Shown here: one piece after another, positions 38,472 to 46,123 of the stretch
Layout: each line of letters begins with the position of its first letter
Position numbering within the stretch: position 1 is the first letter of the stretch
Assembly (NCBI RefSeq): GCF_002930645.1
Contig: NZ_PSNW01000005.1
Span: 186,001 to 250,000 of the forward strand
Source: Solimonas fluminis
Lineage (GTDB): Bacteria; Pseudomonadota; Gammaproteobacteria; Nevskiales; Nevskiaceae
Direction: 5' to 3'
Length of the DNA: 64,000 nt
The notes under the pieces: model-generated
Told to the model about the DNA's origin: nothing
Databases searched by the model: none
The model's input: the letters and a program-made list of their open reading frames with translations, nothing else
Translations under genes and position numbers: made by a program

Positions 38472-39072
38472 ATGCCGACACTCGACGCCTTTCTGACCGA
38501 CGTCCGCGCCTGCACGCGCTGCGCACCGCATCTGCCACACGGCGTGCAGCCGGTCTTCCAGTTTCACCCGAGTGCGCCCATCCTCATCGCCGGCCAAGCA
38601 CCGGGGGCCCGGGTCCATGCCTCAGGCGTGCCCTTCGACGACGCCAGCGGCGCGCGTCTGCGCGCCTGGCTGGGCGTGGACCGCGACACCTTCTACGACC
38701 CTACCCGCATCGCCATTCTGCCCATGGGCTTCTGTTATCCGGGCACCGGCAAAAGCGGTGACCTGCCGCTACGCCCGGAGTGCGCCCCCCGCCTGGCGCG
38801 AAGCCTTCATGCAGCGTTTCGAGCGCCTGTCGCTGGTCATCGTGCTGGGCAGCTACGCCATGGACTACCACCTCGGTACTGGCAAGACGCCGCTCACCCG
38901 GGTGGTCGAAGCCTGGCGCGAGCACTGGCCGCAAGCGTTCCCCCTGCCTCACCCTAGCCCGCGCAACAATCGCTGGCTGGTGCGCAACCCCTGGTTCCAA
39001 CAAGACGTGCTGCCCGCGCTGCAAGCACGCGTCCAGGCAGTCCTCACCGCCAACCCCAAGGAAACCCCATGA
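38472..39072 (+). pseudogene. Uracil-DNA glycosylase-like protein, frameshifted
   Basis: The first part (from ATG 38472) reads ACTRCAPHLPHGVQPVFQF, ILIAGQAPGARVHASGVPF and RLRAWLGVDRDTFYD, as in uracil-DNA-glycosylase-superfamily proteins (GQAPG motif plus Cys pair). After a run of six C (around 38784-38791) the frame changes. In the +1 frame the sequence continues AWREAFMQRFERLSLVIVLG and then the glycosylase-like PLPHPSPRNNRWL to a stop at 39072. One extra C explains everything. It is either a true inactivating mutation or a sequencing error. Total product would be about 200 aa. Confidence 0.75.
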
Positions 39073-39188
39073 CCGACGACACCGCCGCCATTACCGAGCT
39101 GCTGCACAAGTACTACGACACCCTGGCCTGGGCGAACGGAGACAGGCACCGGCTTTGGAGCGATGAACGACGGCTTCAGGTGCGGTAG
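39069..39188 (+). pseudogene. Truncated SnoaL/NTF2-like gene
   Basis: It starts ATGA-overlapped with the preceding gene and reads MTDDTAAITELLHKYYDTLA, the typical first helix of a nuclear-transport-factor-2-like (SnoaL) domain. After 39 residues it departs from the family and stops. It is a 5' fragment left at a junction: the next gene is the LysR on the other strand. Confidence 0.5.
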
Positions 39189-39255
39189 CTGACGCCTGGG
39201 ACCTCAATCACCGTATGACCGGGTCGAAAGCGGTCCTTTCTCTGACAACATCGCC

Positions 39256-40140
39256 CTAGCCCGCACTCAACCCCCACAACACATCCAGCACATGTTGCGT
39301 AGGCCGCTCGACGTCCCCACCACGGTGGGCAATACCAAGTTGACGCCACAATAAGGGCTGTAATGGCCGCATGACGATCCTGGTATCGGGCAATGGCGTG
39401 GAGGCTTCATGCGGCAACAACGTCGCACCATAACCGGCCGCCACTAGGCTTTTGATCGCATCGTTGTAGTTCAGTTGAATACGCGGCGTGGGCTGCCGTC
39501 CATCACTGGCGAACCACTCCGAGGTCAAGCGCGAAAGCCGAGTAGTTTTGTCATTCAGAATTAATGGCTGGGCGGCCAGCCAACCGGGGGTCACAACATC
39601 CGGGCATTCCCAGCGAGCCGGCAAGAAGGCCATGACCGGGTCCCGCCGCCATGGCTCGATCCGCAATTCCTTCACCGGGGTCTGTGGCAGCGCGACCAGA
39701 CCGATCTCCAAAGAGCCCTCGGCAAGCTTCTTCAAAGTTTCCTGCGACGTGAGCACCGCGACCTGCACATCGATAGCGGGATGGCGTTGGCCCAACGTCT
39801 CCAAAGCTTGCGGCATCAACTGTGCGATGGCCCCTGTGGAGGCACCCAGCCGCACACGCCCGGCCAAGCCCTGCACCTGACGCTCCACGTCCTCAAGCGC
39901 CTGCTCCGCATCCGCCAACAGGCGCCGCGCGCGCTCCACCAGCGTTTCTCCAATCGCCGAAGGCTGAATGCGCCCACGTGTGCGCGACAACAGCTTTCCG
40001 CCAACCCGCGACTCCAGGTCGGCAATATGCAAACTGACCGTGGGTGGCGCGAGGTGCAGCACACGGGCCGCCTCGGCAAACGAACCCAGGTCGGCAATGG
40101 CCACCAACGTGCGCAGACGGTCCAGGCTGATTTCGCGCAT
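39256..40140 (-). CDS. LysR-family transcriptional regulator, divergent from argC
   Basis: A 294-residue regulator. The HTH is at about 1-60 (LDRLRTLVAIADLGSFAEAARVLHLAPPTVSLHI), and the periplasmic-binding-like effector domain (about 90-290) has GLVALPQTPVKEL. It is divergently arranged with argC with a 114-base spacer containing A/T-rich palindrome-like sequence (AGAAAAGCTGAATTTC...GAAATTCAACTTTTC), a likely binding site. It probably controls argC. The ligand is unknown. Confidence 0.9.
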   Translation of the reverse strand: MREISLDRLRTLVAIADLGSFAEAARVLHLAPPTVSLHIADLESRVGGKLLSRTRGRIQPSAIGETLVERARRLLADAEQALEDVERQVQGLAGRVRLGASTGAIAQLMPQALETLGQRHPAIDVQVAVLTSQETLKKLAEGSLEIGLVALPQTPVKELRIEPWRRDPVMAFLPARWECPDVVTPGWLAAQPLILNDKTTRLSRLTSEWFASDGRQPTPRIQLNYNDAIKSLVAAGYGATLLPHEASTPLPDTRIVMRPLQPLLWRQLGIAHRGGDVERPTQHVLDVLWGLSAG

Positions 40141-40149
40141 GAGTCACTC

Positions 40150-40200
40150 CTTGTTCAGAAAAGCTGAATTTCATCGTTTAGAAATTCAACTTTTCCTATC
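40150..40200. promoter_or_regulatory. Imperfect dyad in the LysR/argC divergent spacer
   Basis: The segment 40157-40198 contains GAAAAGCTGAATTTCATCG followed by AGAAATTCAACTTTTCCT. The arms AAAAGcTGAATTTC and GAAATTCAaCTTTT are near-perfect inverted copies, suitable for a LysR-dimer operator controlling both genes. Confidence 0.6.
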
Positions 40201-40254
40201 TTAGCCCCTCACTGAAGATTGGAACTCCTGATTTCCTATGTCCGAGAGCATTCC

Positions 40255-41184
40255 ATGGCAAGTCCTCTTATATTCATCGACGGCGACCAAGGCACCACCG
40301 GGTTGCAAATCCATCAACGTCTACGCGACCGGACCGATCTGCGGCTTATCACGCTCAGCCCCGAACATCGCAAGGATCCGCAACGTCGCGCCGAAATCAT
40401 CAACGCCTGCGACATCGCGATTCTCTGCTTGCCCGACCAAGCCGCACGCGACGCTGTAGCGAGCATCGAAAACCCCGCCGTTCGGGTGATCGATGCGAGT
40501 TCGGCGCACCGCACCCATCCAGACTGGACCTATGGTTTCGCGGAGATGAACTCGCAGCAGGCCCAACGCATCGCCACGGCACGGCGGGTCAGCAATCCCG
40601 GTTGCTATCCCACGGGGGCGATAGGGCTGCTGCGCCCATTGCTGGAGGCCGGGTTGCTGCCCAGGGACTATCCGACGAACATTCATGCTGTGTCGGGCTA
40701 TTCCGGAAAAGGGCGCGTTGGCGTGCAAGAGCATGAGGGAGAGGGCGCATCACAGGCGCCCGCGTTTCAGGTTTATGGTCTGGGGCTGGCACACAAACAT
40801 ATTCCGGAGATTCAGCAGCAAAGCGGTCTGATGGAGCGGCCGATGTTTGTGCCGGCTTATGGGGCTTTTCGGCAGGGGATCGTGCTGACCATACCGTTGC
40901 AACTTCGCTTGTTGGCGCCGGGCGTGGATGCGGTGCGGTTGCATGCGTGTCTTATGCAGCACTACGTCGATGCGGACCATGTACAGGTGATGTCGATGCA
41001 GGAGGCCAAAGGGTTGACGTGCCTTGATCCTCAGGCGCTTAACGGGACTGATAGTTTGCGATTGGTGGTGTGTGAAAATGATGAGACGGGGCAGGTTTTG
41101 TTGGCTGCGGTGTTTGACAATCTTGGGAAGGGAGCCGCTGGAGCGGCGGTGCAGAATCTGGATTTGATGGTTGCAGGAACATGA
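40255..41184 (+). CDS. argC: N-acetyl-gamma-glutamyl-phosphate reductase (ArgC, type 2)
   Basis: Reduces N-acetylglutamyl-phosphate to the semialdehyde in arginine synthesis, using NADPH. It is of the short, type 2 form (309 aa): [16 protein letters not shown] is the nucleotide-binding N-terminus, [10 protein letters not shown] carries the catalytic Cys, and [10 protein letters not shown] and [10 protein letters not shown] follow. ATG 40255 is chosen over the TTG at 40219 by family N-terminus. Codons in the 3' half become noticeably richer in A/T third positions than chromosomal genes, a sign of acquisition. It is far from argB in this window, as transposon cargo under its own LysR. Confidence 0.9.
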   Translation: MASPLIFIDGDQGTTGLQIHQRLRDRTDLRLITLSPEHRKDPQRRAEIINACDIAILCLPDQAARDAVASIENPAVRVIDASSAHRTHPDWTYGFAEMNSQQAQRIATARRVSNPGCYPTGAIGLLRPLLEAGLLPRDYPTNIHAVSGYSGKGRVGVQEHEGEGASQAPAFQVYGLGLAHKHIPEIQQQSGLMERPMFVPAYGAFRQGIVLTIPLQLRLLAPGVDAVRLHACLMQHYVDADHVQVMSMQEAKGLTCLDPQALNGTDSLRLVVCENDETGQVLLAAVFDNLGKGAAGAAVQNLDLMVAGT

Positions 41185-41478
41185 CTCCGACTACCCACTG
41201 GCTCTAGAGTCTATGGCTCGAATTTTCGAGCGGTTGTTTCCTCTCTGTTTATGGCCTGGCATCGACGGCATTAAACGAGTCGAAAACAGAATCTACGCGT
41301 GTCAGCAGTTTGCAATCCAGTCAGGCTTTGAAGTTAAACGGTCGTCCACGACAGGCAGCAATCGGCCAAAAGCAGACAGTCTGCCCCATGAAATAAATCC
41401 ATCTCTTTCTGGAGTTGCAGTCACGCGGGATATCAGGAAAAACAGTGAGACAAGCGGAGCAATTAGTACGCTTCAGCC
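41185..41478. other. Spacer between argC and the metal module
   Basis: 294 bases without a convincing gene. Only short fragments of open frame are present, and base composition is lower in GC than on either side. It may be a junction between two cargo modules. Confidence 0.4.
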
Positions 41479-41829
41479 TTACAGCAGCTGCACGCCAAAG
41501 CGTCGCATCACCACTGCGAACAGAGCAAAGCAGAGCCCCGTAGCGACTACATAGCCTGCCAATGCCAACCAGAAGCCCAATCGCGATAAAAGGAGCGGAA
41601 ATACCAACAGTGCCGGCAGGGTAGGAATTACATACCAGAAGGTGTACCAGGCATGATTGGCGATTTTCAGTTCTGGCTGTTGCTCGACATACAACCAGAT
41701 CAGAGTCAGGACAGTGACCATCGGTAGGGCCGCGATCAGCCCACCGATGCGGTCACTGTATTTGGCGGCTTCAGACACCAGGATCACGACCAGAGCCGTG
41801 ATCAGGTACTTGGTAAAAATCCAGGTCAT
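41479..41829 (-). CDS. DUF3147-family membrane protein
   Basis: A 116-residue integral membrane protein with about four hydrophobic helices: FTKYLITALVVILVSEAAKY, IGGLIAALPMVTVLTLIWLY, YTFWYVIPTLPALLVFPLLL and FWLALAGYVVATGLCFALFA. DUF3147 has no known function. It lies 30 bases downstream of the metal-sensing repressor on the same strand, so it is probably co-transcribed and regulated by it, which suggests a role in metal handling (inference). Confidence 0.85.
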   Translation of the reverse strand: MTWIFTKYLITALVVILVSEAAKYSDRIGGLIAALPMVTVLTLIWLYVEQQPELKIANHAWYTFWYVIPTLPALLVFPLLLSRLGFWLALAGYVVATGLCFALFAVVMRRFGVQLL

Positions 41830-41859
41830 GTCAGGCTCCGCAGGGCTGGCGGCAGTCGC

Positions 41860-42150
41860 TCAAAGGTATTTGGTGATCAGCTTGAAGTCGTCCAGCGCGG
41901 TGTTCTCGCCACGCTCGCTGGCCGCAGTTACGGCATGTTCAAGGCAGTGATCGATATGATCCTGAATCAGGGTGCGCTTGGCCTGGCAGACTGCTTTCTC
42001 CACCGCATGCAATTGCTGGGCTAGGTCAACACAAGGACGACCGTCCTCCATCATGCCGACGATGCTGCGCAGATGGCCTTCAGCCCGCTTCAACCTTTTG
42101 ATGATATCGCTATGACTTTGGTGCTGATGGGCGTGTGCCTGCTCGCTCAT
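41860..42150 (-). CDS. CsoR/RcnR-family metal-sensing transcriptional repressor
   Basis: A 96-residue all-helical tetrameric repressor. The N-terminus is His-rich (MSEQAHAHQHQSHSD). The core is IIKRLKRAEGHLRSIVGMMEDGRPCVDLAQQLHAVEKAV...DHIDHCLEHAV. Metal ligands are Cys near 40 and the HIDHC cluster (about 65-70). The Cys-His-Cys pattern fits Cu(I) or Ni sensors, while the extra His residues fit Ni/Co RcnR types, so the metal is not decided. It is divergent from the His-rich protein/HupE operon, which it is likely to repress. Confidence 0.9.
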   Translation of the reverse strand: MSEQAHAHQHQSHSDIIKRLKRAEGHLRSIVGMMEDGRPCVDLAQQLHAVEKAVCQAKRTLIQDHIDHCLEHAVTAASERGENTALDDFKLITKYL

Positions 42151-42266
42151 GCCTTGAGTCTCGTGCGTCGATGAATTACCCTCGCATGCTATCCCCCTGG
42201 GGGGGATATGGCAAACCTGCAGCCCTGTCAAAAAATTCACTATTCAAGCCTCAACCGAGCCAGTGC

Positions 42267-42626
42267 ATGCTCAGTAAACCCATCAGTGCCAAGGTTATTT
42301 TTGCCCTTGCTCTTGCCATTCTGATGGCCTGGGCCGGGCATACCTCTGCGCTATTTATTGGGGCTTCTCAGTCCGTCTTGGCCGACAATGAGCATGCGCA
42401 TTTCCATGCGCACGGCGACGGCGCCTTTGCCTGCGCCGCTTGTTCCGATCATTTCCATTCCCCGCTTACTGCAGACCATGTGCATGAAACGCCGCACCTG
42501 AGCAGCCTGCTCAGCCTTGATGCCGTGTCAGAAGGCCGCTTGCCGATTGAAGCTCCGCACTATTTCTTTCCTACGGGCCCGCTCTTTCTGATTGAGCGGC
42601 CCCCACGGGCCAGCTTCATTCTCTGA
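42267..42626 (+). CDS. Small His-rich exported protein
   Basis: 119 residues: a signal or anchor helix (about 9-28, VIFALALAILMAWAGHTSALF), then a region dense in His, Cys and acidic residues (NEHAHFHAHGDGAFACAACSDHFHSP...DHVHETPH). Such segments bind Ni, Co, Zn or Cu. A hydrophobic PHYFFPTGPLFLIERPP tail follows. ATG 42267 was chosen; the open frame upstream has no ribosome site and includes the repressor promoter. It is first in the + operon with the HupE/UreJ-like gene, likely a periplasmic metal chaperone or sensor (inference). Confidence 0.7.
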   Translation: MLSKPISAKVIFALALAILMAWAGHTSALFIGASQSVLADNEHAHFHAHGDGAFACAACSDHFHSPLTADHVHETPHLSSLLSLDAVSEGRLPIEAPHYFFPTGPLFLIERPPRASFIL

Positions 42627-42673
42627 TACAGGCCGCTGTGCGGCTCAAGCTCCCTTTAATTTAGGACTTAACC

Positions 42674-43408
42674 ATGCATTCGCTATCTATGAGCGCAATG
42701 GGCGCATCTGTTGTGCGTCCGACGCGCTCGTTACTCCTGCTGCTGTTCGCGGCATTACTGTTTCTCGGTATGCCTGAGGCACTGGCCCATGCTGTTGCCG
42801 AGGGCGACAAGGGCTTTATCCAGGAAAGCTCCGGGGTGATGCTGCTGCCGTTCATCTATATGGGCGCCAAGCACATGATCACCGGCTACGATCACCTGCT
42901 GTTTCTCTTTGGGGTGATCTTCTTTCTCTATCGCCTGAAAGACGTGGGCCTCTACGTCACCCTGTTTGCGGTGGGCCATACCGTGACGCTGTTGTTCGGG
43001 GTCCTGGCGGAAGTCAGCATCAGCGCCTATGTGATCGACGCCATTATCGGTTTCTCGGTGGTGTACAAAGCGCTGGATAACCTGGGCGCATTTCAGCGCT
43101 GGTTTGGTTATCAGCCCAATACCAAAGGCGCCACGCTGATTTTCGGTCTGCTGCATGGCTTTGGCCTGGCGACCAAGATTCAGGAATACGAAATATCGAC
43201 CGACGGCCTGATTCCCAATCTGATTGCCTTTAACGTCGGCGTTGAAATCGGCCAGCTCCTGGCCTTGAGCGCCATTCTGATTGTCATGGGCTACTGGCGG
43301 CGTACCGCCAGCTTCTGGCGCCATGCCTACACCGCCAACGTTGCCATGATGAGCGCCGGTTTCCTCTTGATGGGTTACCAGCTCACCGGCCTGATCGTCT
43401 CTCAGTAA
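42674..43408 (+). CDS. HupE/UreJ-family membrane protein (putative metal permease)
   Basis: A 244-residue protein with an N-terminal signal segment (LLLLLFAALLFLGMPEALAH) and six or so membrane helices. The HupE/UreJ family signature HMITGYDHLLFLFGVIFFLY contains the His/Asp pair, and AVGHTVTLLFGV and GLLHGFGLA contain further conserved His. Related HupE/UreJ proteins supply Ni or Co to hydrogenases and ureases. None is encoded here, so a transport role in tolerance or acquisition is inferred from the flanking metal sensor. Confidence 0.88.
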   Translation: MHSLSMSAMGASVVRPTRSLLLLLFAALLFLGMPEALAHAVAEGDKGFIQESSGVMLLPFIYMGAKHMITGYDHLLFLFGVIFFLYRLKDVGLYVTLFAVGHTVTLLFGVLAEVSISAYVIDAIIGFSVVYKALDNLGAFQRWFGYQPNTKGATLIFGLLHGFGLATKIQEYEISTDGLIPNLIAFNVGVEIGQLLALSAILIVMGYWRRTASFWRHAYTANVAMMSAGFLLMGYQLTGLIVSQ

Positions 43409-43420
43409 GGAATTTTCAAT

Positions 43421-44080
43421 ATGTTCAATAGCCAACTTCCAACCCAGAGCGAGTTGCCGACCAGCCGCCAGCTGCTGCGCTCAACCGTACTGGCGCTGAT
43501 CGCCGCCGCCGTGCTGCTGGTGACTGTGGTTATGCCGGCGGAATACGCCATCGATCCGACTGGAGCCGGCCGACTGCTGGGCTTGACCCAGATGGCCGAA
43601 GTCAAACTGCAGTTGGCCGAAGAGGCCGCTGCGGATGCCGCAACATCTGTCGCTGCCGTTGCGCCTGTTACGCCTGCTGCAGTGGAGATTGCAGCTGAGA
43701 CTGTTGTGGTTAGCGAGCCAGCAGCGGCCGAGGTGGTGGAGCCTGAAAAGCAGGGACAGAAGCATGAAATGAGCTTTTCCCTAGCTCCCGGCCAGGGCGC
43801 CGAGATCAAAGTGGAGATGCTCAAGGGCACCAAGGTCAACTACTTCTGGACGGCTAATGGCGGCGTGGTGAATTACGACACCCATGGCGACCCCTACAAT
43901 GCACCGCGTGAGTTCTACCATGGCTATGGCAAGGGACGCGCCACACCCGAAGATAAGGGTGTGCTGGAGGCAGCCTTTGACGGTAATCACGGTTGGTTCT
44001 GGCGCAATCGCACCAACAAACCTGTGACCGTTACGCTGCGCACCGAGGGCGATTACATCGCTATCAAACGAGTAATCTGA
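43421..44080 (+). CDS. Membrane-anchored protein with cupredoxin-like C-terminal domain
   Basis: 219 residues: one N-terminal membrane helix (about 25-40, LALIAAAVLLVTVVMPAEYA), an Ala/Val/Glu-rich linker (about 60-105), and a C-terminal globular beta domain (MSFSLAPGQGAEIKVEMLKG...WFWRNRTNKPVTVTLRTEGDY). Homologues are annotated simply as transmembrane anchor proteins. It follows the HupE/UreJ gene by 12 bases and is surely in the same operon. Its exact partner is unknown; a cupredoxin-like shape is my inference from the strand pattern and is not confirmed. Confidence 0.75.
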   Translation: MFNSQLPTQSELPTSRQLLRSTVLALIAAAVLLVTVVMPAEYAIDPTGAGRLLGLTQMAEVKLQLAEEAAADAATSVAAVAPVTPAAVEIAAETVVVSEPAAAEVVEPEKQGQKHEMSFSLAPGQGAEIKVEMLKGTKVNYFWTANGGVVNYDTHGDPYNAPREFYHGYGKGRATPEDKGVLEAAFDGNHGWFWRNRTNKPVTVTLRTEGDYIAIKRVI

Positions 44081-44093
44081 GTCATGCGAAGCG

Positions 44094-44120
44094 GGGCTGG
44101 GTTAGGACTTAACCCAGTCC
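44094..44120 (+). terminator. Hairpin after the metal operon
   Basis: An 11-bp stem, GGGCTGGGTTA with TAACCCAGTCC (one G-T pair), has a 5-base loop just after the anchor-protein gene. No U-tract follows. Confidence 0.55.
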
Positions 44121-44266
44121 CACATGAAGAATTCTTTTCCGTATCAAAAGGCAGCTTCTGGCCCGATTTGTGCCGGTCGTCAACGACCGCTTCGGATCAC
44201 TCTCAACCGGATCGCGGGCCAGCTGATTTGCTAAAAACCCGCGCCAAACTCAACGAAGGATTTCGC

Positions 44267-44337
44267 ATGATCCGTTTTTTTTGGCGATCACGCTCGGCCT
44301 GATGGTTGGCTGCTCGTCGAGTTCAAGTGCGATCTGA
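44267..44337 (+). pseudogene. Tiny lipoprotein gene with frameshift in a T8 run
   Basis: From ATG 44267 the frame reads MIRFFWRSRSA then stop. If the run of eight T at 44275-44282 had one more T, it would read MIRFFLAITLGLMVGCSSSS ending at 44337, a canonical lipoprotein leader with lipobox LMVGC. It is probably a decayed or slippage-prone small lipoprotein at the end of the metal module. Confidence 0.4.
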
Positions 44338-44423
44338 TCAGTGAGCGGTAGCGCAAGTGGATCGCCTCAGCCAAGCAGCGTTGTTGCCGGCGGCCGGAAG
44401 AAAGCCTTGAACTAGTAGCGGAA

Positions 44424-44629
44424 AGGATGAAACTTTATTTTTACGATTCTCAGCATTTTCCAAGGTTGAGCGAAAATTAGGATGATACTTTAATGATTCC
44501 GGCCTCCATCCCCACAAAACGCTTGCAGATGGCAGAATTGAAATAAGTCATTGTTTTAAATGGATTTTTGCAGGAATTGCTACGTTGCAGGGTCCTGTAG
44601 TTAGGATGACACTTTATTTTCCTCCCACA
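44424..44629. promoter_or_regulatory. TnsB-type sites and terminus at the far end of the Tn7-like element
   Basis: Inverted relative to the other end are ggatgaaactttattt (44425-44440), ggatgatactttaat (44480-44494) and ggatgacactttatttt (44604-44620), finishing in CCTCCCACA at 44629. Spacing is irregular and wide, as in Tn7 L. Confidence 0.85.
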
Positions 44630-44634
44630 CATGC
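44630..44634. repeat. Target-site duplication, right copy (CATGC)
   Basis: CATGC directly follows the CCCACA end and equals 29255-29259. Confidence 0.88.
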
Positions 44635-44682
44635 GGTTCCCTACGGCCAGAGGAATGGACTCCACTTTCTGGGGGGAAATAC

Positions 44683-45594
44683 ATGAACTTGCGCCATCTT
44701 CGCTGTTTCATCGCCGTGGCCGAGGAGTTGCACTTTGGCCGGGCGGCACGGCGCCTGCATGTGGAGCAGTCGCCCCTGTCGCGCACGATCCGCCAACTGG
44801 AGGCGGACCTGGGCGTGACGCTGCTGGAGCGCACGCCGCGCACCGTGCGCCTGACCCCGGCCGGGCAGGTGTTCCTGGAGGAGGCCCGGCGCGTGCTGCT
44901 GGCCTTTGAGCAAGCCCAGACCAAGGCGCGGGCGGTGGCGGCGGGACACCGGGGCACCCTGCGCATCGCCTTGGCCGGCGGCGTCGGGCGGACCCGGCTG
45001 TCGGCGTTGCTCGCGCTGTGCCGGGAGGAGGCGCCGGAAGTGGGCATCCGGTTGTTCGAGGCGCCGCTGTCGCAGGTGGTGGGCGGGCTGAGCAACGACC
45101 TCTACGACGCGGCCTTTGCGATGGCCGGCGAGATGGAGGCCGGGGTGGTCGCCAGGCCGGTGTGGCAAGACCCGTTGGTGGTGGCCATACCCGCGCGGCA
45201 CCCCTTGCTGGCGCACAAGCGGGTACCGCTGGAAGAGGTGGTGGGCTACCCGCTGGTGCTGTGCCACCCGCAGGTTTGTCAGGAGTGCAGCCGGCAATGC
45301 GAGCGCCTTCTGCGCTTGGTGGAGACACCGCCGGTCGTGGCCGAGTACGTGACAACCCACTCGCTGATGCTGGCCCTGGTGGCGGCCGGCTATGGCGTGG
45401 GGTTTTCCACCGCGGCGCACGTGGTGGCATGCCGGCAGGCGGACGTGATCGTCCGGCCGCTGGATGAAGACTCGGCGGCGTTGACGACCTACCTGCTACA
45501 TCCCGAGGGCGCGATGTCAGAGCCGCTGCGCCACTTCATCGACCGTGCGCAGCGTGTCGGCCATATGCCGTTGGATACGCAACGGCTCGCATGA
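44683..45594 (+). CDS. LysR-family transcriptional regulator at the ICE side
   Basis: A 303-residue LysR protein. The HTH is MNLRHLRCFIAVAEELHFGRAARRLHVEQSPLSRTIRQLEADLG, and the effector domain (about 90-290) contains LEEVVGYPLVLCHPQVCQECSRQC, an unusual cluster of four Cys. It resembles the LysR at 27670, and both flank the Tn7-like insertion. LysR genes are frequently found just outside the alpA-parA module of ICEs of this family. Its targets are unknown. Confidence 0.9.
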   Translation: MNLRHLRCFIAVAEELHFGRAARRLHVEQSPLSRTIRQLEADLGVTLLERTPRTVRLTPAGQVFLEEARRVLLAFEQAQTKARAVAAGHRGTLRIALAGGVGRTRLSALLALCREEAPEVGIRLFEAPLSQVVGGLSNDLYDAAFAMAGEMEAGVVARPVWQDPLVVAIPARHPLLAHKRVPLEEVVGYPLVLCHPQVCQECSRQCERLLRLVETPPVVAEYVTTHSLMLALVAAGYGVGFSTAAHVVACRQADVIVRPLDEDSAALTTYLLHPEGAMSEPLRHFIDRAQRVGHMPLDTQRLA

Positions 45595-46123
45595 GGCTGC
45601 CTCAGGCGGGTTGACCGATTCCATTTTGGTCAAAGCGCCAGACCTGTTTTGCCACAGCGGGATTCCATTGGCGGTGCACGGGCGCGCTGCACTCAGGCGT
45701 TGCTCGCGCTTGCCGTTGGCATCCTGCGAGCAACTTCGCATGCCCATCGTGGCGCGTCACAGCGAAGACGCGCGGCGCAACAGTGCTTGCCGTATGCGCA
45801 TCGGCTCTGGCGTGTTGAGCTGATCGCGCTTTACTGGGCCTCTTTCCCTGCAAAGACTTTGGCCTGGTTATCCGGGTCAAGCATGGTGCCCGCGAATGAC
45901 GCTGGTGACAGCGTGTTTCGCGGCTTGCGAATTGTGAGTGATGGCGCCATGCGCAGCAAGGCGCGCATCTCGCAACGAAACCGGCGGCATCAACGATGCC
46001 ACGGTCTTCGCCGCTTCGCCACCTGCTCGTTTCGCCCGGAGATTCCTGGACAGCCACGCACGCCGCCTGTACGGCGGGTGCGCGTGCTTGGACTCGGTGC
46101 GATGACGAATGGAGGCGCGCGAT
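45595..46123. other. 529-base non-coding stretch before the ICE maintenance module
   Basis: No convincing gene is seen. A 340-codon minus-strand frame crosses it but continues antisense into the following gene. Probably it contains the promoter/regulatory region of the alpA-parA-parB operon. The peptide AVAKQVWRFDQNGIGQPA on the minus strand at 45660-45602 looks like the end of a protein but cannot be extended. Confidence 0.4.

Larger units (their letters stand above)
29260..44629. mobile_element. Tn7-like transposon (15,370 bp), internally degraded
   Basis: The two ends are inverted: TGTGGGATGCAAATAAAG at 29260 and, read from the other strand at 44629, TGTGGGAGGAAAATAAAG. Behind each lie several copies of AAATAAAGTnTCATCC, as expected for TnsB-binding sites. 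They are closely spaced at the tnsA end (like Tn7 R) and widely spaced at the other end (like Tn7 L). The element is flanked by 5-bp CATGC duplications. It encodes tnsA but no visible tnsB/tnsC/tniQ; IS21 and IS66 insertions and a deletion occupy that position. Cargo is described in the genes inside. Confidence 0.88.

Noticed and set aside
29260-44629. tnsB, tnsC or tniQ genes within the Tn7-like element
   Set aside because: I looked for a DDE transposase, AAA+ regulator and TniQ among all frames. The only DDE/AAA+ proteins are IstA, IstB and the IS66 TnpC, which belong to the nested insertion sequences.
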